The notes under the pieces were generated by a model, which ran no database searches, was not told the DNA's origin, and saw only the letters and a program-made list of their open reading frames with translations. The position numbers and the translations under genes were made by a program. This document shows positions 23,854 through 35,908 of a stretch of DNA of 64,000 nt, in pieces. The stretch is from Phialocephala subalpina (Eukaryota > Ascomycota > Leotiomycetes > Helotiales > Mollisiaceae), in contig FJOG01000056.1 of the NCBI GenBank assembly GCA_900073065.1, forward strand, positions 37,220-101,219, written 5' to 3'. Every line of letters starts with the position of its first letter. The stretch's first letter is position 1.

Positions 23854-26800
23854 TCAGGGAGGGAAGACCCTATCCATCCCTCGCAAACACACGGCAGCCG
23901 CAATATACCTAAAACTAACCAAGGCCTCTTTCTTCCTCACTCCCATCATGACTCTCGGCACCTCGCCCAAGCTCACGGAAAAGCAAGCAATACTGCGCGC
24001 CAGGGCTTCATCTGAGCGCTCGTCATCATCTTCATTGGGACCCCTAATACATCCAACAATATAGGAGACGTCTCGATTAAGAGCTTCTTTCATGGTAATA
24101 GAGAGATCTCGTTGTCTTCGGGTTTGAGATCCTTGCGCACCGAGGATGTTGCCAATGAAGGCTTCGAGTTCGGATATTGGGCGAAGGGGATGCTCGCTGT
24201 AGTTTCTCATGATGTTGTGAATACAGTCTTCGTACCTGTAGCGGATGGGTTAGCTCAAGGTAGGACCAATGAGGGGGAACACATACGTCTCTCGGATCTC
24301 TTGTGCTTCTGTGAGATGGTGATGCCATTGAATCAGTCGGCATTTCCGTGCGACATGATCCCAGACTCGATCTAGCAGAGGCTGACTTCCACTGGAAATC
24401 ATCCTATATTTATGGAGATCGCTGAAGATTTGATGCTCGTCAATAGCACGATACAATTTGCCGAGGATCTTATCGCTTTCGTAGTATCTGTAGGGTGTGA
24501 AGTCTTCGTCGTCGTTCGAAACGTCTTGGGTATGGGTCTGAGACTGTTCGAGAAGTAGCCCTTCCTTCTTTTCGATCTTAATATTTGGACCTGGTGCCAT
24601 GAAGTCGGGTCGGACGGGATTGAATTTTGGCATCAGTTTCATGTTTACCTACGTCGAGAATTAGCATCAATGTCAACACTATATGCAGGGTCGGAGCTTA
24701 CCGGAATTCCGGTCTTCGAGAAGTCCACTGCAGCGGAGTGCAGCTCAGCCAACATCTTGCAAGCTGGGTCTGACGTGCCCAGCTGCTTTTGGTCCGCAAG
24801 CACCTGATGAGAAGTCGCGATGCGCCCGAGTTGATCTGTCTCCATGAACTTGATAAAGAAGTCCGTCATATCATCTTTTTCGACCTCACGGCCTATGTCT
24901 TCTGGAACTTGCCTTGGATATTCGGCGGGGAGGTAATAGTGAGTCGGTCTGCAGCCCGTATCCCAGATGATGTTGTAAAGATCACCATCTAAATCTCCAC
25001 CACTGAGCTTACTGGGTAAGTCTCGATCGCCTTTCTGACTGAAACAGATGCAATTGCATAGTTTTAGAAGAGGGGAGTCTTCGGGTACTTTGATAGCCTC
25101 CACCACCTGAACGTCCCCTGGGTGGAGTGCTGGAGATCTTGTAATGACCAGGTGCTTTCCAATCAATATCTGCTTCTTCTTTTCAGACTTGAAGATGCAG
25201 AAAATCTGGCCCTCTTCTAGGATCCCCGTCTCGTCCATAATACCGTACAAGGTCATACCGAGAGGTACTGGGATTCGGGCGCGGTATTTCATGACCCGGA
25301 CCTGCATGATCACAGACAGCTCTAGAACATCCCGGAGGAACCTATCGGATTGGAACTTTAGCCCCATCGTTGATAATTTCTCGATGAACCATGAGAGGTG
25401 GCCAGATTCGCCTATCGCTTGTGATTTGAGAAATTTGGCCGCGTTGACTGCTGTAGCTGTGATGTTTCTGAGGCGCTCAACTTCCTGAGCCTGAAGGGTC
25501 AAGAACCAGCTGTCTGGTACACCCATATCTTCCATGATTTTGATGACCTGTCGGTTGAGATACATTGGAAGAGGACGCACAGAAGAGCCGCAGAGTTCGA
25601 TATCCAACGAAGTGGAGCCTTCGAACTTGATCATGGATGGACGTAGCAGTATACACTCCCCTTCAAGACGGCTGTCTAATGAAATCATGCCCTTTGCACC
25701 TGAATTGATACTAGTCAGTATTCATCTCGCGGAAGCTATGTCAGTTGATGACAAGGAATACATACCTTGGTACCGGATCTGAAAACAAGTTGGCTTCGTA
25801 TCTCGCATGGATGGAACAGCGTTCCAGATCTTGCGCATGGCAGACATCGACATAGTTCCCACTCCCTCGCTAAAAACCCGACCATTACGTTTTATATCTT
25901 TGGCCTTCTTGACCGCACTAGAGGGGAAGGTGATGGCGGTAGGAGTTTCAGAGAAAGCCTGGCCTATTCGTGCGGCACATTTTGCCGGGCAGCGAATCTT
26001 AGTAAAGTCGCCAAGTTGCTGAATGAGTACTCGATCCAGTAACAAACTGCCCTCATGGAAGAATGGCGCCATGAACCAACAGGACTGAGCTCGCAAGGAA
26101 GAATGTGAGAATCCAAGGAATTGGTATTTGCGTCCAGCGATACTGATGCCATTTCGAAGGATGGATTTAAATCTGTCGTTGAAGATCAAGTCATTCGATA
26201 CTCGTGGATTATACCTCACTTGCTCGCCGTCTTCCTCCGCAAACAATACCCTAATGAAGTACTCATGATGTCTTGGGTATTTCCTCAGCACACGATTCAT
26301 AGGCTCTGCATCCGGGCCGTAAAGATAAGTTCCGGCTGGTGTTATCGTGATGCGATGTATCATGGCCATATGCTCCAAAGAATGCTGTGGTATCCCCTCT
26401 CTCAATAGCGTTTGCTCGTTGCTCTTTGTATCGAGCTCAGCTTTCTCAAGAAATTGGACCAAGGCCTTCAGCTCCAGATCTTTCGCGTCAGTCTCCGCGC
26501 CAGCGAATGGGATTTGTGTCCGGAATCTCTGCACTGTGGCGATGCAGGTAGTTGGGCCGGACCGTCGGAGAACATCGATGATCTCTGGCAGCATAAAAGT
26601 TGTCTGGGCAGGGGTCAAGAATCCATTTGATACCAGTAATCGAACCTGAAATTTCAGTTTCCATGGGAAGGGTCCAAAGGAGAACATTTGGAGACTTGCC
26701 AACTTCGACTCAAGCTCATTAATCTGGGTGATAAATGACTTGCGGGGATCGTAAGTGTCGGTCTGTTGGTGAATAGTAGGTGGCAGTCCTGGAGCCTTCT

Positions 26801-27620
26801 GAAGGGCATGCATGTGTGCTGCGACTTTGTGGGGAGCATCCGGGGCCAGTAGAATGCGATAGACCAAACAACTCCCTGCGACGACGCCATGATGTGGGGT
26901 TAACGACTGTATTCGTTGTCGTAGCTGGCTTTTCCGGCCGTCGACGTTAAGCCTTGCTGTTCTGGAGATTAGGACATCCATCGAATCTAGCGACTCTTCT
27001 TGAAAGAACTGGGGAGCGGAATAGAGTGTGAGTGTAAAGGACGGACGTGGGGCGTTTTCCATTGTGATACCATAAGTGTTGAGGAATTGGAATTCGATTC
27101 TCTTCCCGGTATTGAATTTCACCGTTAAGCCTCGGGAGCCAAACTTTGCAGAGCCATCGTCATCCAAGATACAATAAGGTACAAAGACCAGGTCAGCACC
27201 CTTGTAGCCCCAGACGCCGCAGGACACGGATGAGAATTCATAGTCTGCTTTGAGGGCCGATTTGGAAGTTTCTGGTATCGTCTTTGTCCTCGCCTTCTGG
27301 TCTTTCTCTTCCTTTTCCAGACTTCGTAAAATGTGAGGATTTGGAGGTTTGTTGCTGACCGTACAGAAGATGGGTGTTGACAATATCTGGATCTTGGAAG
27401 GGAAAATAGGACCATGTCTTGGAGGTTTGTCTTGGCCGTAAGCCTCGAGGAATCGCTTTCCGTCTTTGATATCGAGGAAGACTAGAAATGCGAATCGCTT
27501 TTGTTGTGGCTTCTGGCAATGGTATGTCTTGATGGATAGCTTGGCCATGTATGGTTTCAAGAGATTACTCAGCCCATTCTGAGTCACCTGCTCCGGCACG
27601 TCCCGAATGAAGACCTCCAT
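23854..27620 (-). CDS. RNA-dependent RNA polymerase (RNA silencing, QDE-1/SAD-1 family)
   Basis: This is a cellular RdRP that makes double-stranded RNA from aberrant transcripts for Dicer in quelling or meiotic silencing. Four exons of about 618, 333, 119 and 126 codons are joined by introns starting near 25765, 24701 and 24291, giving about 1,190 residues. The N-terminus (VFIRDVPEQVTQNGLSNLL ... KRFAFLVFLD) looks like an RRM-type fold, as in SAD-1-like members. The catalytic core includes GVGTMSMSAMRKIW, then RYQ|GAKGMISLD across intron 1, RPSMIKFEG, and the signature SKLSGGDLDGDLYNIIWD with the metal-binding D-x-D-G-D. No frameshift or stop was seen, so the gene looks functional. It lies beside regions with RIP-like decay. 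Confidence 0.93.
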
Positions 27621-28139
27621 GGTGACAGGGGATGGTGTTGACGGATGACAAGATGAGGCGTTGATGTTTCGGTACGAGAATTGGACAGATGATCCGATGT
27701 GACGATGCTGTTCAGCTTAAGGAGCCGCGAGGTTGTTTGCTTAAAGTTTGAGGTGGAGGCCTACTGCGTCGCACAAGGCTAGGGCATCGTTGTAATGCTG
27801 CAGCACACCCCATTCGGCTTCCGAATTCAGGTAAAAAAAATCGGGATCGAATCATCGGTGTCGAGTGCTGCAATTGGCTGGGCGTTTGAGAGTCGATTGC
27901 AATGGAGGGGAGGATGGAGTGAGAAGAGGAGGACGTGAGTCGCAGAGTCGAAAGGAAAGGTCGCGCTTGCTTGACGAGGCTAGCTTTTCGGAGCTGGTTA
28001 GCACCTTCTCAAACACGGTAACACGTGATACCCTATCTTCCTGACCTCTATTCAACCTTGGAGTTAGCTTGTAGCTTCATTCACTAGCTTCGAGGTGTAT
28101 TTGAACGGTGATAGCACAAGAGTCCTGCTCCTTGTAGGC
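27621..28139. promoter_or_regulatory. upstream region of the RNA polymerase gene
   Basis: This is 520 bp upstream of the polymerase start codon. An A-run followed by TCGGGATCG lies near 27833. No upstream gene was recognised in this part. Confidence 0.35.
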
Positions 28140-28900
28140 TCATTATGTAGGTAGTAGGCGGGGTGTAGTCTCGAAACTCCTCGTCGAACGCGTCGATGAG
28201 CTTTGAGTCAAAAACATTCTCTTTCTCATCCTCAAGTCAGCACATTACACCTCCTTGTAGAATGGAACCAGGCCCCGACACTCACCTTGTATGCTCTGTA
28301 AAAATAGCAGGCCACACATAGGATCGAGTTCGGACTTCTGACACGTCCCTTTACTGTCGTCTCTCGTATTGCTGTTATTTCATTCCTGTCATCCAAATCA
28401 GCATCAGGGAGTCTGGCTACACGTATCCGGCAGGCAGAAGGCAGACGTTGGTATTCACTTTGTGCAACCTGTGAGACCAGCAAGCCACTTGTGGGTTCCA
28501 ATTTGTTTGTGCGACGCGTGGATATGTTTCGCGTCTCCCGTTGTTATTTCCTTCTTCGCATTCAAGTCGGCACTGTGCGGGCTGGCTGTACGTATCCGGT
28601 AGGGCGACGGCGAACAGTGATACCCATCTTCTGTCCTCTATGAAGATAGCTAGCCCAACTTCTCTTCCAATATCGTGTTCCAACGCGTCGATAACCGTCT
28701 CGTCGCTTGTATGTGCGACCTTCTCGTTTGCATCACAACTCAAGTCAGTACCAATATCACAATATCAATATAACAGCATCATCACCTTCTTCATCTCGTA
28801 CTCTCTCCTCGAGCTCATCATCTCCATCGTCGACGGCAAAATAACCCATCCTCGCCAGCATAAGCAAACAGTGAGGTCAGCATCTGACGAGTCACGACGT
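28140..28900 (-). repeat. degenerate tandem repeat with splice-like junctions, possible repeat-exon gene
   Basis: Read on the minus strand, a motif close to TGCTGACTTGAG recurs at about 28880, 28748, 28572, 28402 and 28249, a period of 130-176 bp. The bases after it are also related: two units share a stretch ending CCGGATACGT followed by AGCCAG, and two share ATCGACGCGTT. Translated neighbours look alike too (ETVIDALEHDIGREVG and SKLIDAFDEEFRDY). The motif resembles a fungal branch point plus 3' splice site, so the array may be a gene with repeated exons and introns, or a decayed minisatellite. No family was recognised and no start codon can be fixed. Confidence 0.5.
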
Positions 28901-31299
28901 GCTGTCTCTTCTCGCATTTCCATTACCTATAACTTCATTACGCAACCAGGAATCAGAGTCAAACGATACGTCCCCCCTAGGCCGAAGCCAATCCGGGCGC
29001 TGACAGTCTTCATGAAGGGGATTGAGATCGATTCCGAGGAATCTAGATAGAGTTGGCTGAGGGTCTTGAAGAAAAGAAGAAAGAAATTTGGAAGCGGGAC
29101 GAGATCTTAAAACGGTGTGAAAGAGGATGTTGGGTGAGGAAGGGACGAGGAGGGAAGGTGCGGGGAGTGTGGGAAGTGCTTGAGCAGGAAGGCACGATGG
29201 GTAAGGATGGTGACGAAGAACACCAAAACTTAACACCGAATCCAGAAGAGCTGTTCTAAATCGTTTCTTGAAGCAGTATCCAAAGGCTACTTACACTAGA
29301 ATCCAAACGCTCTGCTTAGACTTCCCAGTCTCAGCCTGCAATCCCGATCTCGATCACGTGCGCCATCCACCAATCCATCCAGGCAAGCTCAACGACCTCA
29401 AGAATCTTCTGGTCTGTTGCACGTCGCATTCTGACGTTCCATTGACCACTTGCGCCTCCACCAGAGCCTTCAGATCATCCACCAATCCTCGCACTTTTAT
29501 GTCGAACGTCCAAGGTGGAGTTCCAGCCTCTGTTTCAGCTCGGCTGCATGTGGGCGTCGGGAGGCGAATGCAACATCGAGGGGCTTGGAAGTGGAGGGAG
29601 AAGAATAAAAGAAAGTTTCGCTGGTGATTATAAATAGAAACGTCGCTTCCAGCATAGAATGTAACTCCTGATGGAAGTGTTGACTAAGGAAAGTTGGTAC
29701 AGGACCGGACGGTTGATCTGCACAGATTGGATCGTAGAGCTGCAGGGAAATACTGCTGCATGATCACTCGACCTTCTATGCCCACTCTCCCCAACCAAAG
29801 ACAAATCCAGTCTTCTGGAGTGTTGTCATACGCCAGTTTCAAGCGCATCGATTACAGCACCCAACACACGACCCAGAATGCTCTTGTCGAGTCATCACCA
29901 CCATCCATGACCTAGTCTCTCCGTACAGTAGCGGGATAATTGGGCCGTCAGACTGCTCCAACCGTTTCGAACGCGCAGTATTCAAGATACCCTTGGTCCT
30001 TGAGGATATGGAGTCTCCAACTGCTTGATCGCCAGAAAGCCTCACGCCGGGAAGGACTTCCTCCCACGTGGAATACTAGATACCAAGATAACTGTCTGAC
30101 CAAGTCGAGCACACCAAATACTCGCGTAGAATTGTGCCCACTATGCTGACCTTACATCCGCAACTCAATCTCTGCGCCAACTCAGTGTAGTTCGCTGTGG
30201 TCCTGGTTCTATTCGCAAGGTCTGTGCCCGAAGGGGTGGGAAGGCCAGAATGACCGTGGCCTGGATTGACATCAAGTATATCCACAGCTTCCAAGTGCCT
30301 GATTATGACCCGCCTCCTCAATTTGCCACTTCGACGAGGCAGTTTTGCCCTCGGGCGCTATTCTGACCCGTTGCTTAATCTCTCGGCATTCGACATCTGG
30401 GAAGGGAGGGAAATCTGGTTGGCAGACGACATCGCAGACGATAAAGAGAACTGATGAGCCGTTAGTTAGCAGATGCTCAAGCTTGAAGATGTAGGGACCT
30501 ACAGTAGATGCTACCAAGCATCATTGTCCACTAATTTGTACCGCCTCAATAGGACAGTTGGACCCGTCCAATAGAAGACCGTAGAGAAGCGCATCGCTGT
30601 TTATTATTTAGAAAAGTGAAGTTGACTAGGATGCAATTGAGCGTACATCCTTCCCGTCGAGATATTGATTGACTCTGGCAACGAAAGTGCTCAGAGGGTG
30701 TATTGCGAAGCATTGTTGCGAGGCGGTTGATCTGAGCTGAAATAACAGCATATTCGATAGATGCATGAAGAAAAGAACGAGTATATGAAGAAGACGTAGA
30801 TTTAACAAGAAAAACTGCAGAGGGGAATGAACAGAGCAATGATTTGGGAGCTGGGAGCTTGCCAGAGTCTTGATGATTGGACAATTGGCCCCTTGACAGC
30901 CTCAGGCAACAACTTCGCAGGACCGAAATCTATCGAAACTTCAAATGTCCCCTCCCAACTTGAGTTACTGCATCGCACAACGTTTTTCATCGAAGCCCAG
31001 TGCTTTTATGTCCGATATATTTCCTCTTCTACCACCCGCGGATTGAAGGGACGCCCAATATGGCAGTACCCTGCCCCCACATTCACGCAGCTCAAGTGCC
31101 GGGCAATCGCTGCAAGTTTACGTCAGTCTCGGCGGGGAGCGATTGTACGACAGACAGTACGAAGTAACTTCTCGAATTCTCGAACAACTCCTTCCTTTAG
31201 AATTTCGCGCCAGTTCGAACCCTTCTCGAATCTTCCCATCCCACAAACCCTTACCGCAACCACCGAACTCTCTACCGTTTGTTGTCGACAGCTCGAGAT
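28901..31299. other. intergenic region, no gene recognised
   Basis: This is about 2.4 kb with many short frames and no recognised domain. The right end (roughly 31000-31299) is C/T-rich and is the likely promoter and 5' leader of the epimerase-like gene. Confidence 0.45.
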
Positions 31300-32331
31300 A
31301 TGGCTACCAAAGGAGAAGTCTTCCTGATTGGTCCTGGCTTCATCGGTGAAGAGATCATAGGAGAGCTTCTCAAAGACGGATACCCCGTCACAGCACTGGT
31401 ACGACGAGAAGCTGCTGCCGCAGAGCTTCAACAGCGTGGTGTCAAGACAATACTTGGAAAGCTGGACGATCTCAAGCTCATCAGCGAGACTGCATCGAAG
31501 TCCGACATTATCATACACTCAGCCACCGCTGACGACCTCCCATCCGCCGAAGCTGTCCTCGACGGCCTCTCCCAACGCTCCAAAGCCGGAAAAAGCACAA
31601 TATATATCCACACCAGCGGCTGCAGCGAGATCACCGATAAGTCGAACGGCGCATTTCGAGGCGAGACTTTGTATGAAGATGACAAGCCGGAAGCAATTGA
31701 TGCTCTGCCAGATTCAGCACCACATCGTTCAATCGACTTGGCTATTCTGAAGAGACGAAAGGAACTGGGAACACAGGCCAAGATATCGATTGTGCTTCCG
31801 CCTCTGATTTATGGTGTTGGGAAAGCTTCAGGACGGGTTTCGATCCAGATCCCGACTATGGTACGATTTGCTATCAAACACGGATATGCAGGCTATGTTG
31901 GAAAGGGACAATCAATATGGAGTCATGTGCATGTCTCGGACTTGGCAAGGGGATACCTGACTGTCCTTCATTGGATGGAGTCTGCGAATCCGGAAACTGT
32001 TCTGCAGAATCCATACTGGTTCATGGAGAATGGAGAGGAGTGGTCATGGGCCGAATGCGCGGGAGAAATTGGCAAAGCTCTTCATAAAGCAGGGAAGGTT
32101 CAAGACCCGACACCGAGGGAGATATCGGCAGAGCTCTACAATGATCTGTTTGGAGAGTGGTCACTTCCCGTCATTGGACAAAACTCGAGGAGCCGTGCGA
32201 ATAGGTTGCGTTCACTGGGATGGAAGCCGGTGGAGAAAGCATCGTTCGAGTCATTGCGCGAGGATGAGATTCCGATCATTCTGAAAGATGAAGGGGAGTA
32301 CAATGGGTATGCCGCACCCGTCGCTTCTTGA
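31300..32331 (+). CDS. NAD(P)-dependent epimerase/dehydratase-like (atypical SDR)
   Basis: This is an intronless frame of 343 codons from ATG 31300. The N-terminus MATKGEVFLIGPGFIGEEII contains the G-x-G-x-x-G dinucleotide-binding motif, followed by VTALVRREAAAAEL typical of the beta2 end. IIIHSATADD and SGCSEITDK match the mid region of extended or atypical short-chain dehydrogenases. LPPLIYGVGKASGRVSIQIP and WSHVHVSDLARGYLTVLHWM are typical of the NAD-dependent epimerase family. No Y-x-x-x-K was clearly located, which is common for atypical members. Cytosolic; substrate unknown. It looks intact. Confidence 0.82.
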   Translation: MATKGEVFLIGPGFIGEEIIGELLKDGYPVTALVRREAAAAELQQRGVKTILGKLDDLKLISETASKSDIIIHSATADDLPSAEAVLDGLSQRSKAGKSTIYIHTSGCSEITDKSNGAFRGETLYEDDKPEAIDALPDSAPHRSIDLAILKRRKELGTQAKISIVLPPLIYGVGKASGRVSIQIPTMVRFAIKHGYAGYVGKGQSIWSHVHVSDLARGYLTVLHWMESANPETVLQNPYWFMENGEEWSWAECAGEIGKALHKAGKVQDPTPREISAELYNDLFGEWSLPVIGQNSRSRANRLRSLGWKPVEKASFESLREDEIPIILKDEGEYNGYAAPVAS

Positions 32332-32559
32332 GTTGCTCAAGCATTGTCGACAATGGAATCACAATATTGTTGGTACAAGTTCAATCACTGCAATATAAGA
32401 CCAATAAACTCGTTTTCCAGAAGCCACCACTGCGTTACGTCTCCTTCCTCATTATACATCCACCAGTGTCAAGAAGCAAATGTTTTGAAAGTACATGCCA
32501 ACTTCAGACAATTCTCCTGGGAGAAGTCCTCAGCCTCCCCGGAGTATTGCAAGTGCGAC
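32332..32559. other. convergent 3' intergenic region
   Basis: This is about 230 bp between the epimerase-like gene and the oxalate decarboxylase, both ending here. Nothing was seen. Confidence 0.5.
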
Positions 32560-34134
32560 TCACGACCCCTTGATCAACAACTGCTTCTCTTTCTTCAGTT
32601 GCTGCACAACACTGATTGGGAGCTTGAGAGTATTAGCCACAATATCCGCCGGAGTCAGCGCCAACCACTGCGTCAAACTAATATCCGCCACCCTATCCGA
32701 TTTATAAATCTCGATCCAAACCAGGTTCTCAGTACCAGTATTCTCAATATAATGTCCTTTCCTCAATATCAGCAAATCACTCAATCACAATAATTGAAGA
32801 TAAGAAGGTTGGAAAGAGGGGAAGAGACAAACCAGAGTTATCAGGAAACACAGCCGTATCCCCCGCCGTAAAATCGAAAGTCCTCGCGTTGGCACCACCG
32901 ATGAAGATGGTGGCTTGGGCTTGTCCTTTATGGAAATACAACCATTCTTGCGCATTCGGATGCCAATGTAACTCCCTCAATCCACCCGGCTCCAAAGAAA
33001 TGACAGCTGCGGCGATGGTTTTGGCGATAGGGAAGTTGCGAGAGTCGATTATAGAGAGGTTTCCTCCGCCTCCCGGGACGGGAATCACTTCTTTTTGGGA
33101 GTGGTGGAATACGTAAGAGGAGTTCCCGTAGAGACCGGATTCAGGACCGGTGATGTTCGTTGTGGATACGGTGCCGTTTATGGAAATACAACCATTCTTG
33201 CGCATTCGGATGCCAATGTAACTCCCTCAATCCACCCGGCTCCAAAGAAATGACAGCTGCGGCGATGGTTTTGGCGATAGGGAAGTTGCGAGAGTCGATT
33301 ATAGAGAGGTTTCCTCCGCCTCCCGGGACGGGAATCACTTCTTTTTGGGAGTGGTGGAATACGTAAGAGGAGTTCCCGTAGAGACCGGATTCAGGACCGG
33401 TGATGTTCGTTGTGGATACGGTGCCGTTTAAAGACGAGCAGATATTCGTTCTCATCCGCAAGGCCTGCTCGAGTTAGTACGCAGACGACATCTCATCTCA
33501 ATCGACTACGGACCTTGGACCGTGTGCGCAGCTCCTTTCGGGAAATACCAGATATCGCCCACTTCGAGCTTGTCCACCTGGTAATTGCCATGTTCATCGA
33601 CGGCAGAGAGCAGGACGGAACCGGAATACAGATATCCCCACTCCGCCTAAGAAGGTCAGCATCAACCAATACTCAGCATATGTTTATTGGAGCGTACCAC
33701 TCGATGCCAATGCAACTCCCGACTTGCACCCTTTTTCAAATGCTGCTGAGCACCCGCAATATCAGTGCTAGCAGGAATATCAGAAACGATCTGCTCCCTA
33801 GTCCAACCACCATTGAAGATTCTTGTTCTAGAATCACTGAAGCTCCATTTCAAGTTTGGGACGAGGCCATTGTCGGTACTTTGGGCTCCAAGATTGTCTG
33901 GATTTTGGAGATCGAGTTGGTGATTTGTGCCACCTGGGCCACGTTAACATCCGTGTCTTCGGCTGTTCAATCGTTGGACTTACCAAGGATAGGCGCTCCT
34001 TTCCCAGTCCCATCAATTGGTTCCCCTTGTGCGATCTGTGATGTAGCTCTCTTCTGTGCTCCAGAATCGCTCACTGGTGTGCTTGAAACTGCAGTGACTG
34101 CGGAAAGCAAGACAGCGACGTTTGGGAATCGCAT
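32560..34134 (-). pseudogene. oxalate decarboxylase (bicupin), reading frame broken
   Basis: This is a secreted manganese bicupin that would convert oxalate to formate and CO2. From ATG 34134: signal peptide (VAVLLSAVTAVSSTPVS), then GGTNHQLDLQNPDNLGAQST, NGGWTREQIVSDIPAST, first cupin metal motif SRELHWHRV/AEWGYLYSG, GDIWYFPKGAAHTVQG, then the second cupin LRELHWHPNAQEWLYFHKG and finally NLVWIEIYKSDRVADISLTQ, ending at 32560. Introns are visible around 33920-33990, 33640-33690, 33470-33525 and 32770-32840. Two faults break it as given: an exact 250 bp tandem duplication covering the second cupin (not a multiple of three), and a shift at LLVF/NGTVSTTN near 33430 that fits a 2-base loss even with one copy. 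It could be an intact gene if both are assembly faults. Confidence 0.85.
32931..33430. repeat. exact tandem duplication, 2 x 250 bp, inside the oxalate decarboxylase
   Basis: Copy 1 is 32931-33180 and copy 2 is 33181-33430. Both start TGGAAATACAACCATTCTTG and end GATACGGTGCCGTTTA; they agree at every base by eye, and both are preceded by TTTA. The unit covers the second cupin motif, so the predicted protein would repeat about 83 residues out of frame. Confidence 0.96.
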
Positions 34135-35908
34135 TGTCAATTTGAATGAAGAACCGACAACCAGGACTTAGCACTCTACGGACCTGCAGAAGAATGGGCG
34201 AACCCAGTTAGATATGTAGGCAGGTTTAAATTGTCCTACGAGAATTATGGACGAGGTTGGGCAAGGTTCTTCTCCCGCGAGGCCGAAGGCGATGATCTTC
34301 AGCCTGAGTTACTTCACGCTCAAATGGCGTACCTTCTTGGCGGAAACACGACATCCCCGCTTTCCCCCACGACAACTACGCGATCACTCACTCCAACTCC
34401 TAGCTAAGAGCATAACGCCAGGCTACATTTAAGCTTATTTGGACATCGGGTTGAGAAGCTTGACTCTGAGTCGCGATGTTGACGACGATCTTGCCATTCT
34501 GATTGGCGTGTCAATGTCGCCATCCTTGGCGAGTATTTCTGCATATGCGACTCCCCCTCCTTTCTGGACATGTCAATAGGAGAATGACGGCGATTGACAA
34601 ATGCACATGGAGATGAAGGACCGATTTTGGCTTCTCAAATTTCCTGCCATCATGCGGATATGGCGTGCTTGGCTAGCCATTTCTCGACTTCAACCATTTT
34701 GAGCTTTCTTTGTTTTTGCATTTCCTTTTTGAGAGGAACAGGACTCATGATATCCCCAAGATTCTGTCTGCAGGCATGCGTGCATGCAGGAAGTAGATCT
34801 AAATATCAAGCCATCGAGGTCGCCGACCTGGTAGTTGCGCCTTGCATGTAGGCTTGACAACGGGCTGTACCTTTTGGGAGTACAGACTGCCGGCGTGCCA
34901 GCTTCGATTTTCGTCTGAACTTTCTGCGAGTCATTAGATGCGCGGAGACTGGTTATAGCTGGACAGGCAGTGGTCTTCAATCCAGTCTGATATTGTCAGT
35001 TTGCTAGATGCCTCTCGAGGAGGTGGTTTAAGCGCAAAATTTCTCTCCCCTCCCTGGGTTTGAGCACATGTCAAGTTGCCCCTCCTTGTTATTGCAGGCG
35101 ATCTTCAATAGTCAGAGTAAAGACCTTGCAGCGATCATTAGATCGTCAGGGACATACTGCAAGGCTTCTACCGTTGGAAGTGCCTTGACAGGGTCTCAAG
35201 ATGGTGCACTAAGATTCCCGCCGGAGAAGAAGTCGTCCGGCAAGTATGTCCAAGACACATTCTTGCGAATTCATCATCTGCTGGCACATATTTGCAAGAA
35301 GGCCAGTGCGGCAAGTTGACAGTGTGGATGGCAAACATTCATCCAAAATTGAAGTTGAAGGTCATAATTCTACCTTCCTTGCCATGACGGTGTGGCTATT
35401 ATCTTGGTCGCTGACCTTGAATGCTCTCCCGCCCTTCTCTCTGTGATCCTCAAGTGAGATTCTGCATTGGAAATAATACCTAGTTCATCTATCCCTAGCT
35501 CTATGTATGTCTTCAATAGTCAACTCTCACGCGTTTGAGCGTCTTGGTGCTGACTTGAATGCATCCTCGTAACCGAAATGAGGCCATCTTCGTTGTCGAT
35601 CCTTTCTGATTGCAGCAGTAACTGCCCTTCTGATAAAGATGTTGTATATTTTCTTTATGATGGCGACATAGCTGAGTTGCAACGATCTCCAAGCAGAGTG
35701 ATTGCTGGCATGGCTGGTTGCAAGCAGTACCATCGACCAGACTTGTGCTGTGTTCGATCACCATCTCTCAAAAGCCTGGCGAAAGATCCAATGTTATATA
35801 AACTCCCACAGTCCCCAACAACTTGCTCAATATCTTCTCATACCTTCTCAACCTTCCCCATTTCTTTTCTACACTCCCGGCACCTGACTACCGAGAACCG
35901 ACCCCACC
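34135..35908. other. intergenic region, no gene recognised
   Basis: This is about 1.8 kb between divergent genes: the oxalate decarboxylase on the left and the secreted propeller protein on the right. No gene was recognised. By position it includes both promoters; the last 120 bp before 35909 are C/T-rich with a good initiation context (CCACCATGA). Confidence 0.45.

Noticed and set aside
28892..29236. 114-codon minus-strand frame upstream of the repeat array
   Set aside because: Pro/Ser-rich with no start context or similarity; it could only be an exon of the repeat gene, which is unproven.
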